Shown piece after piece: positions 1-10,152 of a DNA stretch of 64,000 nucleotides (position 1 is its first letter; each line of letters starts with the position of its first letter). The DNA comes from Actinernus sp. WN-2022 (taxonomy: Eukaryota > Cnidaria > Anthozoa > Actiniaria > Actinernidae), in NCBI GenBank assembly GCA_030867875.1, contig JAOWCC010000286.1, positions 1,736,001 to 1,800,000 on the forward strand, given 5' to 3'. Made by a program: the position numbers and the translations under genes. A model generated the notes under the pieces. It was not told the origin of the DNA. It saw only the letters and a list, made by a program, of their open reading frames with translations, and ran no database searches.

Positions 1-28
1 CAGGTTATCACATTTTGTGGTTTCACAC

Positions 29-127
29 CTTTTTGAGCACATAGCTTTCAGTGCATATACATCTCCTTTTTTCAATCTTAGCTCCTCTAAGACATTCTCC
101 GGTGAAAATGAAATCGCCTCAGTCCAT
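29..127 (-). CDS. Host-like internal exon (partial gene)
   Basis: On the minus strand an acceptor (TTTATTCAACAG) precedes an open exon that reads with a one-base entry phase and includes the peptide VLEELRLKKGDVYALKAMCS. It ends at AAAAAG/GTGTGA. The peptide is helical and charged and resembles the end of a SAM-like domain, but that assignment is only an impression. It lies downstream of the exons at 3684-3707 and 2588-2653, so it may belong to the same minus-strand gene. The phases do not match directly, so at least one exon in between would be needed. The exon could also run off the window edge. Confidence 0.4.
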
Positions 128-1082
128 CTGTTGAATAAATGATAAAGCAATTAATAATTATTATTCTGCATCCACCGAATCTACTGACTGTAGCACAACA
201 GATAAATCTGAATTGTATTCGAAGATATGGTTCACACATGATGACAGACAGACAAAACTGAACTGAAATTTATTTATACTTGGAGTTCCGTCAATATCCG
301 TGGCTTGGATGACCACGTTAATGGCGGTAACTACACTACACAAATATGAACCGGAAGGACGTAAAAGAACCACTGGGGGACATAATAAGCCCTCTGGCTG
401 TCACCAGTAACAGTACCTACAATACTAACACATACTCTCAAGATTGTAAACTGCATGGCAGCCATATGCGCCAATTAGCAATCCGTTTCTCATGGGTTAT
501 ATGTAAAATCCTTTACATTGTAAAGTGCTTAGAACAGAGATTAATAAGCACTATACCAATGCCAATATTATTTATTTATTATTTAATACAAATTGATTTT
601 CATGAAAGCCAATTAATATTTACAATAACAAAAAGAAATATCAAGTTAATAGTATATAGTAATAAGATTTTTAAAAAGTGGGACAAACTACTAGCTTCGT
701 CAACATGTAGACCTTCAAAGGTGTCTTCCCCTCCTAATTACTCTCCTATTTTGTAATCTTTGTATTCAATATGTTATCCCATACAACATCACAATAATCA
801 AAGAAACTGAACTAAGGGTGTCTTCATTAACATATTGTATAATCTGCCTTAAACCCCCAATTGCAGAGGAAACATTTTTTGCCAAATGATCAACATGAGT
901 GGCCCAAGATAATCTTTCGTCAACTTGAGTAGACAAATAAACAGACAGACAAAATGAATGAATCAACAAGTTCATTAGTGCTATGCACTATTAAATGTAA
1001 CCCTTGTTGACTGATTGACAACCATTACAAATTGCTTTTCATAAAAGCTGTGACATATACAGTACAAATATAATGTATATAT

Positions 1083-1903
1083 CGTAAATAGTCTATTAAG
1101 TGTCCGGGGCACTTATTTAATTCTGGGGGTCTTAGGGGGCGATTATTAGAGACGAGGCGCTTTGAACATAGAAAGAGGCGCTTATTCAATTTCCTCTATC
1201 AGATACACTTGCCCAAAAACGAGAACGCTATAAATTTCAAAACAACTTAAAACTGTCTTCAAAACGAAGAAAAAAAGAGGCATTTAGTCCCTTATAAAAC
1301 AATGCTTCGGTGCACTGTACCATGACCAATAACATTTGCAGCAGAACAGTAGGGACCTTAAGCAACCAGGACAGCGACGGCGGCGACGGCGGTACGTAGA
1401 AAATAATTTCTCCCGAAATTTGGTGTTTATTATTTCCCTTGTTTGCCTTCAATTGTTTTTCAAAACCAGATTTTCGAAAAATATAATGACAATAGGTTTC
1501 TGATCACGCCGAACGAAAAATGATTTCATTTACTTTCTACGTTAGCGTTGTCTTTCAAACGTACAATTTGGGGTTTTCACGTTGTGTTTTTGCAGAGAAC
1601 GGTGAAAATGTAGTCGACTACGTGCATTTTCACATGCAGTTATTGTATTTTGTAGTTAATGCTATTGTTTTATGCCGTCGTCCTAGACGTTGCCGTCGTG
1701 GTTGCTCCTAAGGTCCCTAGTGTCAGTTCTCAGTGTTAGTTCTCGATGTCAAGGGATGGATGCTTATTGGAGAGGGGGTGCTAATTAGAGAGGGGCACTT
1801 AACACAAAATTCCTCCTTGGTGGGGGGGGGGGGGGGGGGGGGGCTTAATAGAGCTGGGGTGCTTATTAGAGATGGGGCACTTAATAGAGCATTTACGGTA
1901 AAT
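1083..1903. repeat. Fold-back (MITE-like) element with a 22-G run
   Basis: The outer ends are imperfect inverted copies: GTAAATAGTCTATTAAGTG near 1085 against CACTTAATAGAGCATTTAC near 1887. Inside, AGGGACCTTAAGCAACCA near 1350 and its reverse complement near 1695 make a second, nested palindrome. A run of 22 G lies at 1822-1843, next to several copies of CTTATTAGAGA. No coding capacity is evident; ORFs here are chance. Probably a non-autonomous fold-back transposon; no target duplication was identified. Confidence 0.55.
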
Positions 1904-2587
1904 CATAATTAGCTAAAATTTCAGAAGATTCCTAAAATAAGTTGCTTTACAATAAAGATATGATGCAAACAGTATAATCATGTAGAGATAAGACTGCAGG
2001 GAAACAAATTACATTTAAATTCTCCTTTAGATTGTGAGGTTCTAACGTTATCTGGCAGCAGACAGACAGACAGATATTTACATATAATTCAATACAGATT
2101 AAACTACAGCTTTCATAAGCAAAGGAAAAGATTTTTAATATTATATTTACCAGTACAACTGTATATTCAAATTGAATGAACAAACTACAATGTACATGTA
2201 TGTATCTTTAAACATTCAACCACATACAGATACAGTACAGTACTGTACCAAACAGGTCTTAAATTTAGAGCATGTGGCTCATTAACTGTAGCAAAACAAT
2301 AGCTACTGTAAAAATAATTTAAGCCTCACTGACACTTTTGAGAAACCACCATTTAATTGCCAGGGATATAGCATTATGAATGAGAAATCAGAACTGAATT
2401 CAATCATTCACTCTTATTTAACTAGTGGCCTTTAAGCCTCAAGTTTTAAATAAAAGATGAATTGATATCAAGTTTGATTAATTCTTTCTACTATTATCTA
2501 TCTATTATATGTTATATATAGTTACACTATTCATATACACTGAATTTAGTGTAGTAATTAAATTACATTTAATGTTTTTATACTTAC

Positions 2588-2653
2588 TTTCTCCTCTTCG
2601 AATTTCAAAATAACATCACTTACAACATTTCGTTTCTTGAGAAACATCAACAC
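2588..2653 (-). CDS. Host-like internal exon (22 codons)
   Basis: Acceptor GTAAACAG and donor GTAAGT bracket exactly 22 in-frame codons encoding a peptide beginning VLMFLKKRNVVSDV. The entry phase (0) matches the exit phase of the start exon at 3684-3707, so the two probably join to give a short Lys-rich N-terminus. The protein was not recognised; a SAM/LisH-like helical fold is possible. The splice sites are strong by eye, but expression is not shown. Confidence 0.5.
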
Positions 2654-3683
2654 CTGTTTACAAATAACCAAGGCAGATAAAATAAGTGTTTAAGCTTGTA
2701 TGCACTTATCTGCTATATTTGCCAATTCTGAATGAACAATATTTTTGTTACAAAAATATGGATTACATATATAGTAAGAATATATTAAAAGTTATGTTGA
2801 CAACACTGTTATCAATGAGGTATTGACGTTTAACCGTATCTAAACTATACGTAACTTTGACACATCTTAAAACCTCATTGCAGTATTTGAAAAAGTTTTT
2901 TGTTTGCCCTCATCAGAGGATGAGGCTTGTTAGGCCTCTAGCAAATGCATGCTAATGACCTGAACATCTACACACACTACATTCATATATTCTGTACATA
3001 CTACTGTCAAACTCACATAAGAACCTGAAGGAAACCCTTGTGGCAAGGGAGAGAACAACACAACAGACAAACTCAACTCACATGTGATACCAAATCTGGG
3101 ATTTGAACATGGGTGACAGTGGTGAGAGGCGAGCACTCACACCACTATGCCACCCATCAAGTTAGAAAGAAAAATTGGATTGTTATTGACAAATCACCCA
3201 AGCCTCTACCCTAACTGCCTAAGTCAACTGCCCTAACTGTGCATGCATGTGCACGTATTTTTATCAAACCACTGCAGGAGCACTCTTTTGTGGAGAAATC
3301 AAAAGAGAGACCGCTAAATCGAATCAAACAAATATTTATGTTGCTTGACCCTGACAGCGCGCCACATGCACTATAACTAAGCTTAAGTATCATAAGTTTA
3401 CCCTGCTAAGCAACGTACAAGCGAAGGGGAAAAGGGCAAGTTTGGAGACAAGATCGCTCTGACAGCTGCCATATATATTTGATCAGGGAGAATCAGGGAG
3501 AACACTTCAAACTTGAACAATAACACTCGATTCCAACTAACCACTAAGAATTAGAGTATTTTATAATTTATGTAAACTATTTCCAGCCTCTGTTGATTCA
3601 AAAGTATGTTTCATAAGCTACATAATGTCATAGATACATTTTTCAGGTGTTAAAGCAAATTAAATACAGAAACTTTTACTCAC

Positions 3684-3707
3684 CGTATTCATACCTTCGT
3701 CCGCCAT
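3684..3707 (-). CDS. First coding exon of a host gene
   Basis: Reading leftwards, ATG begins at 3707 and eight codons (MADEGMNT) run to a strong donor GTGAGT at 3683. The ATG is embedded in CCAAGATGGCGG, the classic YY1-type sequence that overlaps the start codon of many animal genes. Phase 0 joins cleanly to the exon at 2588-2653. The product is unknown. Confidence 0.5.
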
Positions 3708-3770
3708 CTTGGTACAAGCTGTGTACGCATGCGCTACAGCATGCTAGATGCGCATGCGTCGAGAGATGGT
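3700..3770 (-). promoter_or_regulatory. YY1-like promoter/start region
   Basis: CCGCCATCTTGG at 3701-3712 (minus strand CCAAGATGGCGG) followed upstream by a CpG-containing stretch with repeated GCATGC palindromes (GTACGCATGCGC, GCGCATGCGTCG). This looks like a TATA-less housekeeping promoter whose start codon lies inside the YY1 site. The 20-bp minisatellite begins right next to it. Confidence 0.45.
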
Positions 3771-3930
3771 AACACGCATTGCGAGTTACTAACACGCATT
3801 GCGAGTTACTAACACGCATTGCGAGTTACTAACACGCATTGCGAGTTACTAACACGCATTGAGAGTTACTAACACGCATTGAGAGTTACTAACACGCATT
3901 GAGAGTTACTAACACGCATTGAGAGTTACT
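3771..3930. repeat. 20-bp minisatellite, eight copies
   Basis: Eight head-to-tail copies of AACACGCATTGCGAGTTACT. The first four copies carry GCGAG and the last four GAGAG, so the array expanded as two blocks after a single C-to-A change. It lies just upstream of the minus-strand start exon at 3707. There are no spacers, so it is not a CRISPR array. Confidence 0.9.
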
Positions 3931-4814
3931 AACAAGAAAATATATTCACGCAATCCAAATGTCCCTTCCAGGCCACCGTAGTTAGGGGCACTTTTAACAA
4001 TGGTTATGCGATATTATCTGTCTACTTTGAAAATTTCACTACCAAGTTTACTAGAGTAGACTCAACTGTGGTTAGTTGCTCTGTCAACAGTGGCAGGAAC
4101 CATAGTTCAAAATAATAATAATAATTCATAATTCATGAGAGCAATGACCAATAATAAGGATAACTAAATAATTATGGCAAGAACGAACGAAATATGCACA
4201 AGACGGCACAACATATTAAAGTGCCTATGAAATAAAATTTTCGTCATTAAAATTAAGATTTCAGTTGAAAATAATTTCGAAATGAGGAAGGTGGCGTTTT
4301 CTATTTTTCACTATCTCATCTCGTTGTAGAGATATTCAGGTTCTTCGAATATGGAAATTAGATGATTTATGACGTCATAAGTGCAACGACCTGACATTGG
4401 AGCTCAAACACACTGGTCATGAGGCAAAAACATAGAACACACACATCTGGAATGCATCACATGTTAGTTGAGCCGATCACCTTACTACCTGCATAATTAT
4501 AACTTAAAAAGTCCTAATTATAGTTTGGCTGGTTAACTAGTTAACTTATGGATGTGACCCAAATACTCATTGCAAGGTATGTCAACTGATAATGTAAATC
4601 TTGATGTAGGAAATTAAAACAGCACATACTTTTCTTACTCTTGTTGTCCTGTCAGCTGTATGCTTGGGTCTATGTAACAATAATTATGTTTATACTGAGT
4701 AAATGCAAATCATTGCAATATGCACATATGCCTGATCTGAGATGTCCAATATATATTTCTACTACTCAAATTAATTATTCATGAGGACAACTAGTGCGTA
4801 TATATATATACTAA

Positions 4815-6400
4815 ATCTACACATGCATGATATGACCAATACCAGTCATAAAATCACCTTCAACATCTGTAGTTTTGACATCTGAATCTATCTGTGAACT
4901 TAGGCCTACAAGAAATTAGATTTAAATCAAAGTTAAGAAATTAAATAATGATATTTTTATTTGTTATTGCAGGCTGATGTGGTTCTGCTTTTACTCCTTG
5001 CACACTCCTGATTGCATTCATTGAACAAAGTTAACGGCTGTGATATACAATGTGATATACAATGTGATATGCATGACCATTACCAGTCATAAAATCACCT
5101 TCAACATCTGAATCCACTGTGAACTTGGGCCTACAAGAAATTAGATTGGAATGAAAATTAAATAATATTTAATGTTATAGCAAGCTGATTATTATGACAG
5201 CTTAAAGTGCCACTATGACGAAAATTTAAAAAATCTGTTTTTAACAGATTATGAAAGATATAAACTACCGTACTAAATAACAATGATGGAAAATCTTGAG
5301 TTGAAATTCGAAGAAAAAGTCCGATTATTTTAGCCATAAGTTCAGACTGGCCACGATTACTCAGACTACAAACGAGCGATCCTTTGTTTTATAGCGGTCT
5401 TTTCGTGACATCAACAGCTTCGCATCAGAGCGATTATAAGGCATTTATAAGGTTTAAACTTTGTGTACAAGCTCTCTAGACGTTTCTATGTAAATAAAAA
5501 CTACCCTTTTCTTCTGCATACTAGACAAGAGTACCATGTTTTTGCTACTATGACCTCATCTACTCCATTCTAGTCAGAGTAACGGTGAATGAAACTTTTA
5601 CGTGTTTAGAGGTCTATATTAATGTTGCATTGATGTATTGTGATCAATTTTTTGGCCAGAAGTATTATTGAAGACCTATATTTTCGAGTTATGATAACAA
5701 ACAGCAAAAAGAAAATTCTACATTTTTGTCATAGTAGCACTTTAAAGCTGACATGGGACTGCTTTTACTCCGAACCTCACACACTCCTCGTTACATTAAC
5801 TGAACAAAGTTAGCAGCTGTGATATTTAACAATTATTCACCAAAGTAGAGGTGAATAGTGTTGGATATTTACAGAGCTGCTTCGGCAAGGTAAATACCCA
5901 CCACTATTTACTGACACTGAGGTGAATAATTGTTTTAGTATAATTATACCACACTGTAGGTGAATAGCCAGCACCAAATAAGTTATTTTATTTTCTGTCA
6001 AATGAACAAAATTAATACTTGCACAAGGTTATCGCTGCTTCGGTCGGAGGTGAATACGAAATCATATTCACTGTTAGAGTAGCCAATCAGAGCGTGCAAG
6101 AAGTGATATTCACAGGTGTGGTATACCACCAAAGATATCCCATGTTTGAGTAGCCAATCAGAGCATGCCAAAAGCAATATTCACTGGTGTGGTATATACT
6201 AAATCTATACATGCATGATATGACCAATACCAGTCATAAAATCACCTTCAACATCTGTAGTTTGGACATCTGAATCTATCTGTGAACTTGGGCATACAAG
6301 AAATTAGATTGAAATCAAAGTTAAGAAATTAAATAATATATTTCTATTTGTTATTGCAGGCTGGTGTGGTTCTGATTTTACTCCTTGCACACTCCTCATT
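4815..6400. repeat. Triplicated ~200-bp exon-containing segment
   Basis: A segment beginning near ACATGCATGATATGACCAATACC is present at about 4817-5035, in shorter form around 5070-5180 with its tail near 5750-5820, and again at 6205-6400. Each copy holds a candidate minus-strand exon. The 5.2-5.75 kb spacer has an inverted pair (AAAGTGCCACTATGACGAAA near 5205 and TTTTGTCATAGTAGCACTTT near 5725), which suggests a fold-back insertion separated the copies. Confidence 0.6.
4858..4905 (-). CDS. Candidate 48-bp exon (copy with intact splice sites)
   Basis: The minus strand shows TTTCTTGTAG / 48 nt / GTGATT. With a two-base entry phase the exon reads LSSQIDSDVKTTDVE. The corresponding exon at 6241-6288 has lost the acceptor AG (GTATG), and the copy near 5097-5130 has an internal deletion. 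This copy is therefore the only one that looks spliceable. The gene is unknown. Confidence 0.35.
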
Positions 6401-6863
6401 GCAATGTATAAGACAAAATCTCTCCTTTCAGCTAACCATCACATTTATCATACAGTAAATCACGGCTATAACCTTAGGTCTAGTGATAAATCTGAACATT
6501 TAAACAGTTAGGACTTTGAGAATGGCAAATTTGTTGACCAGTACTTTTAAGTATATTTTGTAGAATATACAACACTGTACATGTAGGATGTTTTATTGAA
6601 CATACATGTAGGATATTTTATTATATATATTGTAAAGTTCCTGTAATTCAGTTACTCTACCAATGGATTTTAATAAACATTATTATAATTATTATAATAA
6701 TGTACCAATCCCAAAAATGACCATTTTGCTCTTGCTGTGAGGATTTTGCTTTAATTAAGCCATGAGCTTTTTGTTTTTGCTTCATGAATTGGTACTAATT
6801 CTAATTGGTAATAAAGATAATGTATTTTCCTCTGCCTATAATACCTAATGCTGTCAGACCTAC

Positions 6864-6983
6864 CTTTCTGCTTAGAATTTGTGCACAAGTATTCCGCCAT
6901 TCTGGCTTTGGTGGAGGGGGATCTTCGTTCAGTTCAACAGCAAGTCCACCCTTGACAAATAGCTGAGCACGACATATTTCAAC
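6864..6983 (-). CDS. Host-like internal exon (40 codons)
   Basis: Acceptor TTTGAATCAG and donor GTAGGT bracket exactly 40 open codons, including VKGGLAVELNEDPPPPKPEW. The Pro-rich centre and clean splice sites support a real exon. It follows, on the same strand and about 5 nt away, the ORF carrying tyrosine-recombinase motifs (6989-7399), so it could belong to the same gene. The family was not recognised. Confidence 0.45.
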
Positions 6984-6988
6984 CTGAT

Positions 6989-7399
6989 TCAAACAAAACA
7001 CCAAGTCCTACATGTAAGTAAAATACTACATGCCATATAATATATTTTTAATATAATTTTATAATTAATTTTTCCCTTAGAATCTATCTTAGAAACTATC
7101 TGAAGTATAGTACAAGGACACGTGGGAAGACCGGATTTATAAATGAACACTTGTTGTCCTTGCCTGTATATATCCGTTTTACTATTTGGCACTTGGATGA
7201 TGATATGCTCTTCGGCTAACGAGATATCTCTAACTCTTCTGTTCAGTAACTCTTGAGACCTAAATAATCCAGCAAAAGCTATAACACACATTGTTGAAAC
7301 TCGAAGGTCCTGTAAATTACAAGTACTATGCGCATATCGATGTACTATCGACTTAATCAACTCTAGATTAACGGGCTCCTTCTTATTTATGGGCCACAT
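6989..7399 (-). CDS. Tyrosine recombinase-like fragment
   Basis: The encoded peptide holds GLFRSQELLNRRVRDI and a downstream SKTDIYRQGQ segment. These match the first catalytic Arg box and the beta-strand/Lys region of tyrosine recombinases as found in Crypton- and DIRS-like elements and their domesticated relatives. The second box (HxxR...Tyr) is absent, so it is a single exon or a remnant. The open frame probably ends by splicing near CPCTILQ; the last ~30 codons look like intron. It could be a transposon relic or part of a domesticated host gene. Confidence 0.55.
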   Translation of the reverse strand: MWPINKKEPVNLELIKSIVHRYAHSTCNLQDLRVSTMCVIAFAGLFRSQELLNRRVRDISLAEEHIIIQVPNSKTDIYRQGQQVFIYKSGLPTCPCTILQIVSKIDSKGKINYKIILKIYYMACSILLTCRTWCFV

Positions 7400-7650
7400 G
7401 GACTGATGTTTTTGAGTTTTTCTCTAATAATTTAGACAAATAAATAGCTATGTGCGTTACCTTAGCTGGGAGATAAACCGGTCCATTTTTATATCTAATC
7501 ACTGTAGAGGCCGCTCTTGACTTCAGACAGTTTCTCAATAAATATAATGTATAAAATACATAAAAAATATTTACATTTATTTACAAGGGGCCCTATTTCG
7601 GGGCCCCACAGAGAGAGAGCGAATGTTTACAGCATGAGTTAATGCATTAA

Positions 7651-7800
7651 GACATTGGGTCGAAAAAGTATGAAAATGTGCAATCGCACTATTATTCAAA
7701 AAGACATTGGATCGAAAAAGTATGAAAATGTGCAATCGCACTATTATTCAAAAAGACATTGGTTCGAAAAAGTATGAAAATGTGCAATCGCACTATTTGA
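7651..7800. repeat. 52-bp tandem repeat, three copies
   Basis: Copies start at 7651, 7703 and 7755, each containing GACATTGG, TCGAAAAAGTATGAAAATG and CAATCGCACTATT. Partial degenerate units continue to about 7880. Non-coding, and 3' of the RING-finger exons on the minus strand. Confidence 0.85.
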
Positions 7801-7921
7801 TTGAAAAAGTATTTACATAATAATATTTGAAATTACATTAAAATGAGCAAGCGCTCTATTATTTGAAAATACGAAAAAGTATAAAAATAGAAAAGAGGAA
7901 ATTGCCATGGAGAAAAAAATA

Positions 7922-8191
7922 CTATCGAATCATGTGATAATGGTTAGCGTGACATTTTAAAAGCGGTAAAGTTATGATACCATATGTATCTAAATGATTG
8001 AATAGGACAATTGAGCCCGCCCTTAGAAAAAAATAATGAGTAATTTCACTCAAACAGCAGTAACAGAGAGGAGTCCTGTCGTATTTGAGGTACCGTCCGA
8101 TAAACTTGATGAAACACGGCGTGCATACCGTCTCCCCACAGCACGGTAGTGGTGGTAATTGCTTTTCAGGGAGGTCATCGCATAAAAGACA
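7922..8191 (-). CDS. RING-finger terminal exon, copy 1
   Basis: A TTTTTTAG acceptor precedes 89 codons and a TAG stop. The exon opens with CLLCDDLPEKQLPPLPCCGE followed by VCTPC and, further on, CYCC. That spacing of paired cysteines (C-x2-C, C-C, C-x2-C, C-x-C-C) is that of a RING-type zinc finger, the usual E3 ubiquitin ligase module. About 40 non-Cys residues follow. It is a tandem paralogue of the exon at 8264-8540. No function beyond zinc binding can be claimed from sequence alone. Confidence 0.5.
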   Translation of the reverse strand, partial: CLLCDDLPEKQLPPLPCCGETVCTPCFIKFIGRYLKYDRTPLCYCCLSEITHYFFLRAGSIVLFNHLDTYGIITLPLLKCHANHYHMIR

Positions 8192-8263
8192 CTAAAAAAT
8201 AAAAAGATTGGCTAGGATAATACATTTTCTCCATGGCAATAGAAATCCCCTACTTCCGAGACT

Positions 8264-8540
8264 TCAGTGGAAAACATACCGATAATAATCTTTATTTTTT
8301 TTCGTTAGCGGTAAATGAAAGCTCGCCAAAGTGGCGCAATGCCTAAAAATAACTACACTTCCTGACCGAATAAAAAATGAATGTTGCATTTTTTTAAAAC
8401 ATATCGAGCAGCGAGGATGCACATCGGCCCGTAAGGCCCCCGCAATTAATAGTATGAAGCAAGATTTGCATAAAGTGCCCCCCACAGCAGGGCATGGGTG
8501 GTAAATGTATTTCTTCCACATTCCCATCACACTGTAAACA
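8264..8540 (-). pseudogene. RING-finger exon, copy 2 (frameshifted)
   Basis: A TTTTTTATAG acceptor precedes CLQCDGN and LPPMPCCGG. The homology to copy 1 then moves to another frame (TLCKSC, RCSICFKKM) after a run of six G at 8478-8483. The tail (SFFIRSGSVVIFRH) also matches copy 1, so the exons arose by tandem duplication. The single-base shift is either a mutation or a homopolymer miscall. Confidence 0.5.
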
Positions 8541-8599
8541 CTATAAAAAATAAAAATAAAATAGAAAAATTATACTGTGACATGAAAATATAACTTTTT

Positions 8600-9590
8600 T
8601 CACTGGAATCGCCCCCAGCCATCCCAGTCTCCCAGATCGAGATAGACTGGATGGTGGGGGCAACGGAAATAGGCGAGTCCTGTCCTACAATGCATCTTAC
8701 ATATAGTTTGGTTACATCTGCAATATTCGCACCACCTAAATCCATACTCTGTCACGGGCTCCACGTGCATGACCCCGAAAACAACAGTGTGACGCGAGAA
8801 ATCTCTATTGAATTGCATAGTTTGCCCGCTATTTCCCCATGAGTAATTGCCTCTTATGCCGGTCGTGAAATGCTTGAGTAAGAAAAGGCTTGGTCTAAAT
8901 CGAGCTTGCATGGTGGTTCGCCTTCCTTCGATCAATCCGTTGCTGCACGCAAATATACTCTCCAATCTTAGTTAAAATTTCGACCGGGAGACCTGTTTGT
9001 CTCAACACCATAGCATGGCAGTAATAATGTTGTGTAGTAAATGCCTGGTTCGGGAAAAAAATAAAAATAAAAATAAATAAAAAAGAGGTACGACATGAAT
9101 AATGCTTTAGGGAAATTTGTTTCTGAGGAGGCGTTCAGAGTGGGCAGGTCCCGAGAGGACCTCCAAGAAAACCTATAAAATATAATCAAATTATTGGTCG
9201 TGGTGGGATTTTTGCCAATAAAAATGAACGGTCCTGTTAAGCAGAGTCCGTCCGCTACACACTGTCTTTTAGGGGGACGGGACGGAGAAGAACTCACATG
9301 GGCCAGGTTTAGTTCTTCTTCACCGTATACGTTCTATAAAAAACAAAAACAAAAAGTTAGTGGTTGTGTCCCAAGATAAAAAACAATTCAGCAGGTCCGT
9401 ACTTCTCGCTCTCTGTGGGGCCACGATATGCCATCTCAGCTTTTGTTTGCTTGTGTTCTTTAAGCTGTAGAAATAAAAAGGAAACCAAAGGAGAAAAGAT
9501 TAGTACCAACGCGTGTTGAATTTCAAGAGAGAATTTCGCGTACACTTACCTGCTTGAGTGGTTTGTGGCAAAGGCACCGAGCTTCATTCA
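8600..9590 (-). other. Spliced minus-strand gene region upstream of the RING exons
   Basis: Plausible splice sites succeed one another leftwards. A donor GTAAGT lies at about 9549, an acceptor TTTCTACAG near 9467, and an exon NVYGEEELNLAH lies between TTTTTTATAG and GTGAGT near 9300-9340. Further acceptors are TTTTATAG near 9163 and CCCGAACCAG near 9046. The last exon contains LPVEILTKIGEYI, which resembles the start of an F-box. Around 8690-8760 a Cys/His-rich stretch (CEYCRC, CKMHC) is open. Exon structure is uncertain. With the RING exons downstream, an F-box/RING accessory gene is a reasonable guess. Confidence 0.3.
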
Positions 9591-9595
9591 GCCCT

Positions 9596-9690
9596 CAGTA
9601 TTTATAGACCATTATACTGGACCCTGATTGGTGCACTTTCTCGGGCTGGGATTGGTCCGTTTTACAGAACGTGCTCTGTGATTGGTAGAC
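9596..9690 (-). promoter_or_regulatory. CCAAT + TATA promoter module, reading left
   Basis: On the minus strand, CCAATCAGGGTCCAGTATAA is followed by TGGTCTATAAATACTGAGG (TATA at 9598-9606), with more CCAAT boxes (ATTGG on +) at 9650 and 9680. The module closely resembles the units at 22072-22352 and would drive the spliced gene to its left. Confidence 0.5.
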
Positions 9691-9819
9691 TTTCGATCCG
9701 GTTTTGACGTTTTTGGGCAAACTTTGTTTTGAGCCCCTAAGAAGCTCAAATTCTACCTTAAAACATCGGGGAAATTTGCTATTTATTTCTGGAGGTCTTC
9801 TTCCCAACCCCATCTTAGT

Positions 9820-10150
9820 TTTCCACGTTTTTTCCCCCTTCATTCGACCCGGGAAAGGTGTCCTTGGAGACCCGAAACCTGTATGACCTTTGGGAAACCA
9901 GTTGAAAGTTACCTGTTTTTGATTGACCAATCACAAGGCGTTACGTAGTTTGTTTACGCGCCCTTTTCTTACTTTGGGTCAACTTTGTTTACCGGTCCTC
10001 TTAGTTTTCCCCTTTTTTTGGGGTTTTTCCCTTTCACACTTTCCGGGAAAGGGATCCTTGGTCGTCTGAAAACCCAACGCATCCCTCGGGAAACCAGTTG
10101 AAAGTTGGCGCGAACCTTAAACGGAACCTAAACCCTCCAATCACGAGCCC
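9820..10150. repeat. Two-copy diverged repeat upstream of PolB remnant
   Basis: A block with TTTTCCCC, CGGGAAAGG, TCCTTGG and GGGAAACCAGTTGAAAGTT occurs at about 9825-9912 and again at 10010-10108. It is followed by CCAATCACGAGCCC, a unit also found in the right-end promoter array. No gene was seen in 9690-10150. Confidence 0.6.
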
Positions 10151-10152
10151 AC

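Noticed and set aside
3771..3930. CRISPR-like appearance of regular repeats
   Set aside because: Units are contiguous without unique spacers, in an animal genome.
7598..9422. GGCCCCACAGAGAG at 7600 and its inverse near 9410 as terminal inverted repeats of element 1
   Set aside because: Only about 14 bp, flanks do not match, and the right copy lies in an apparent exon.
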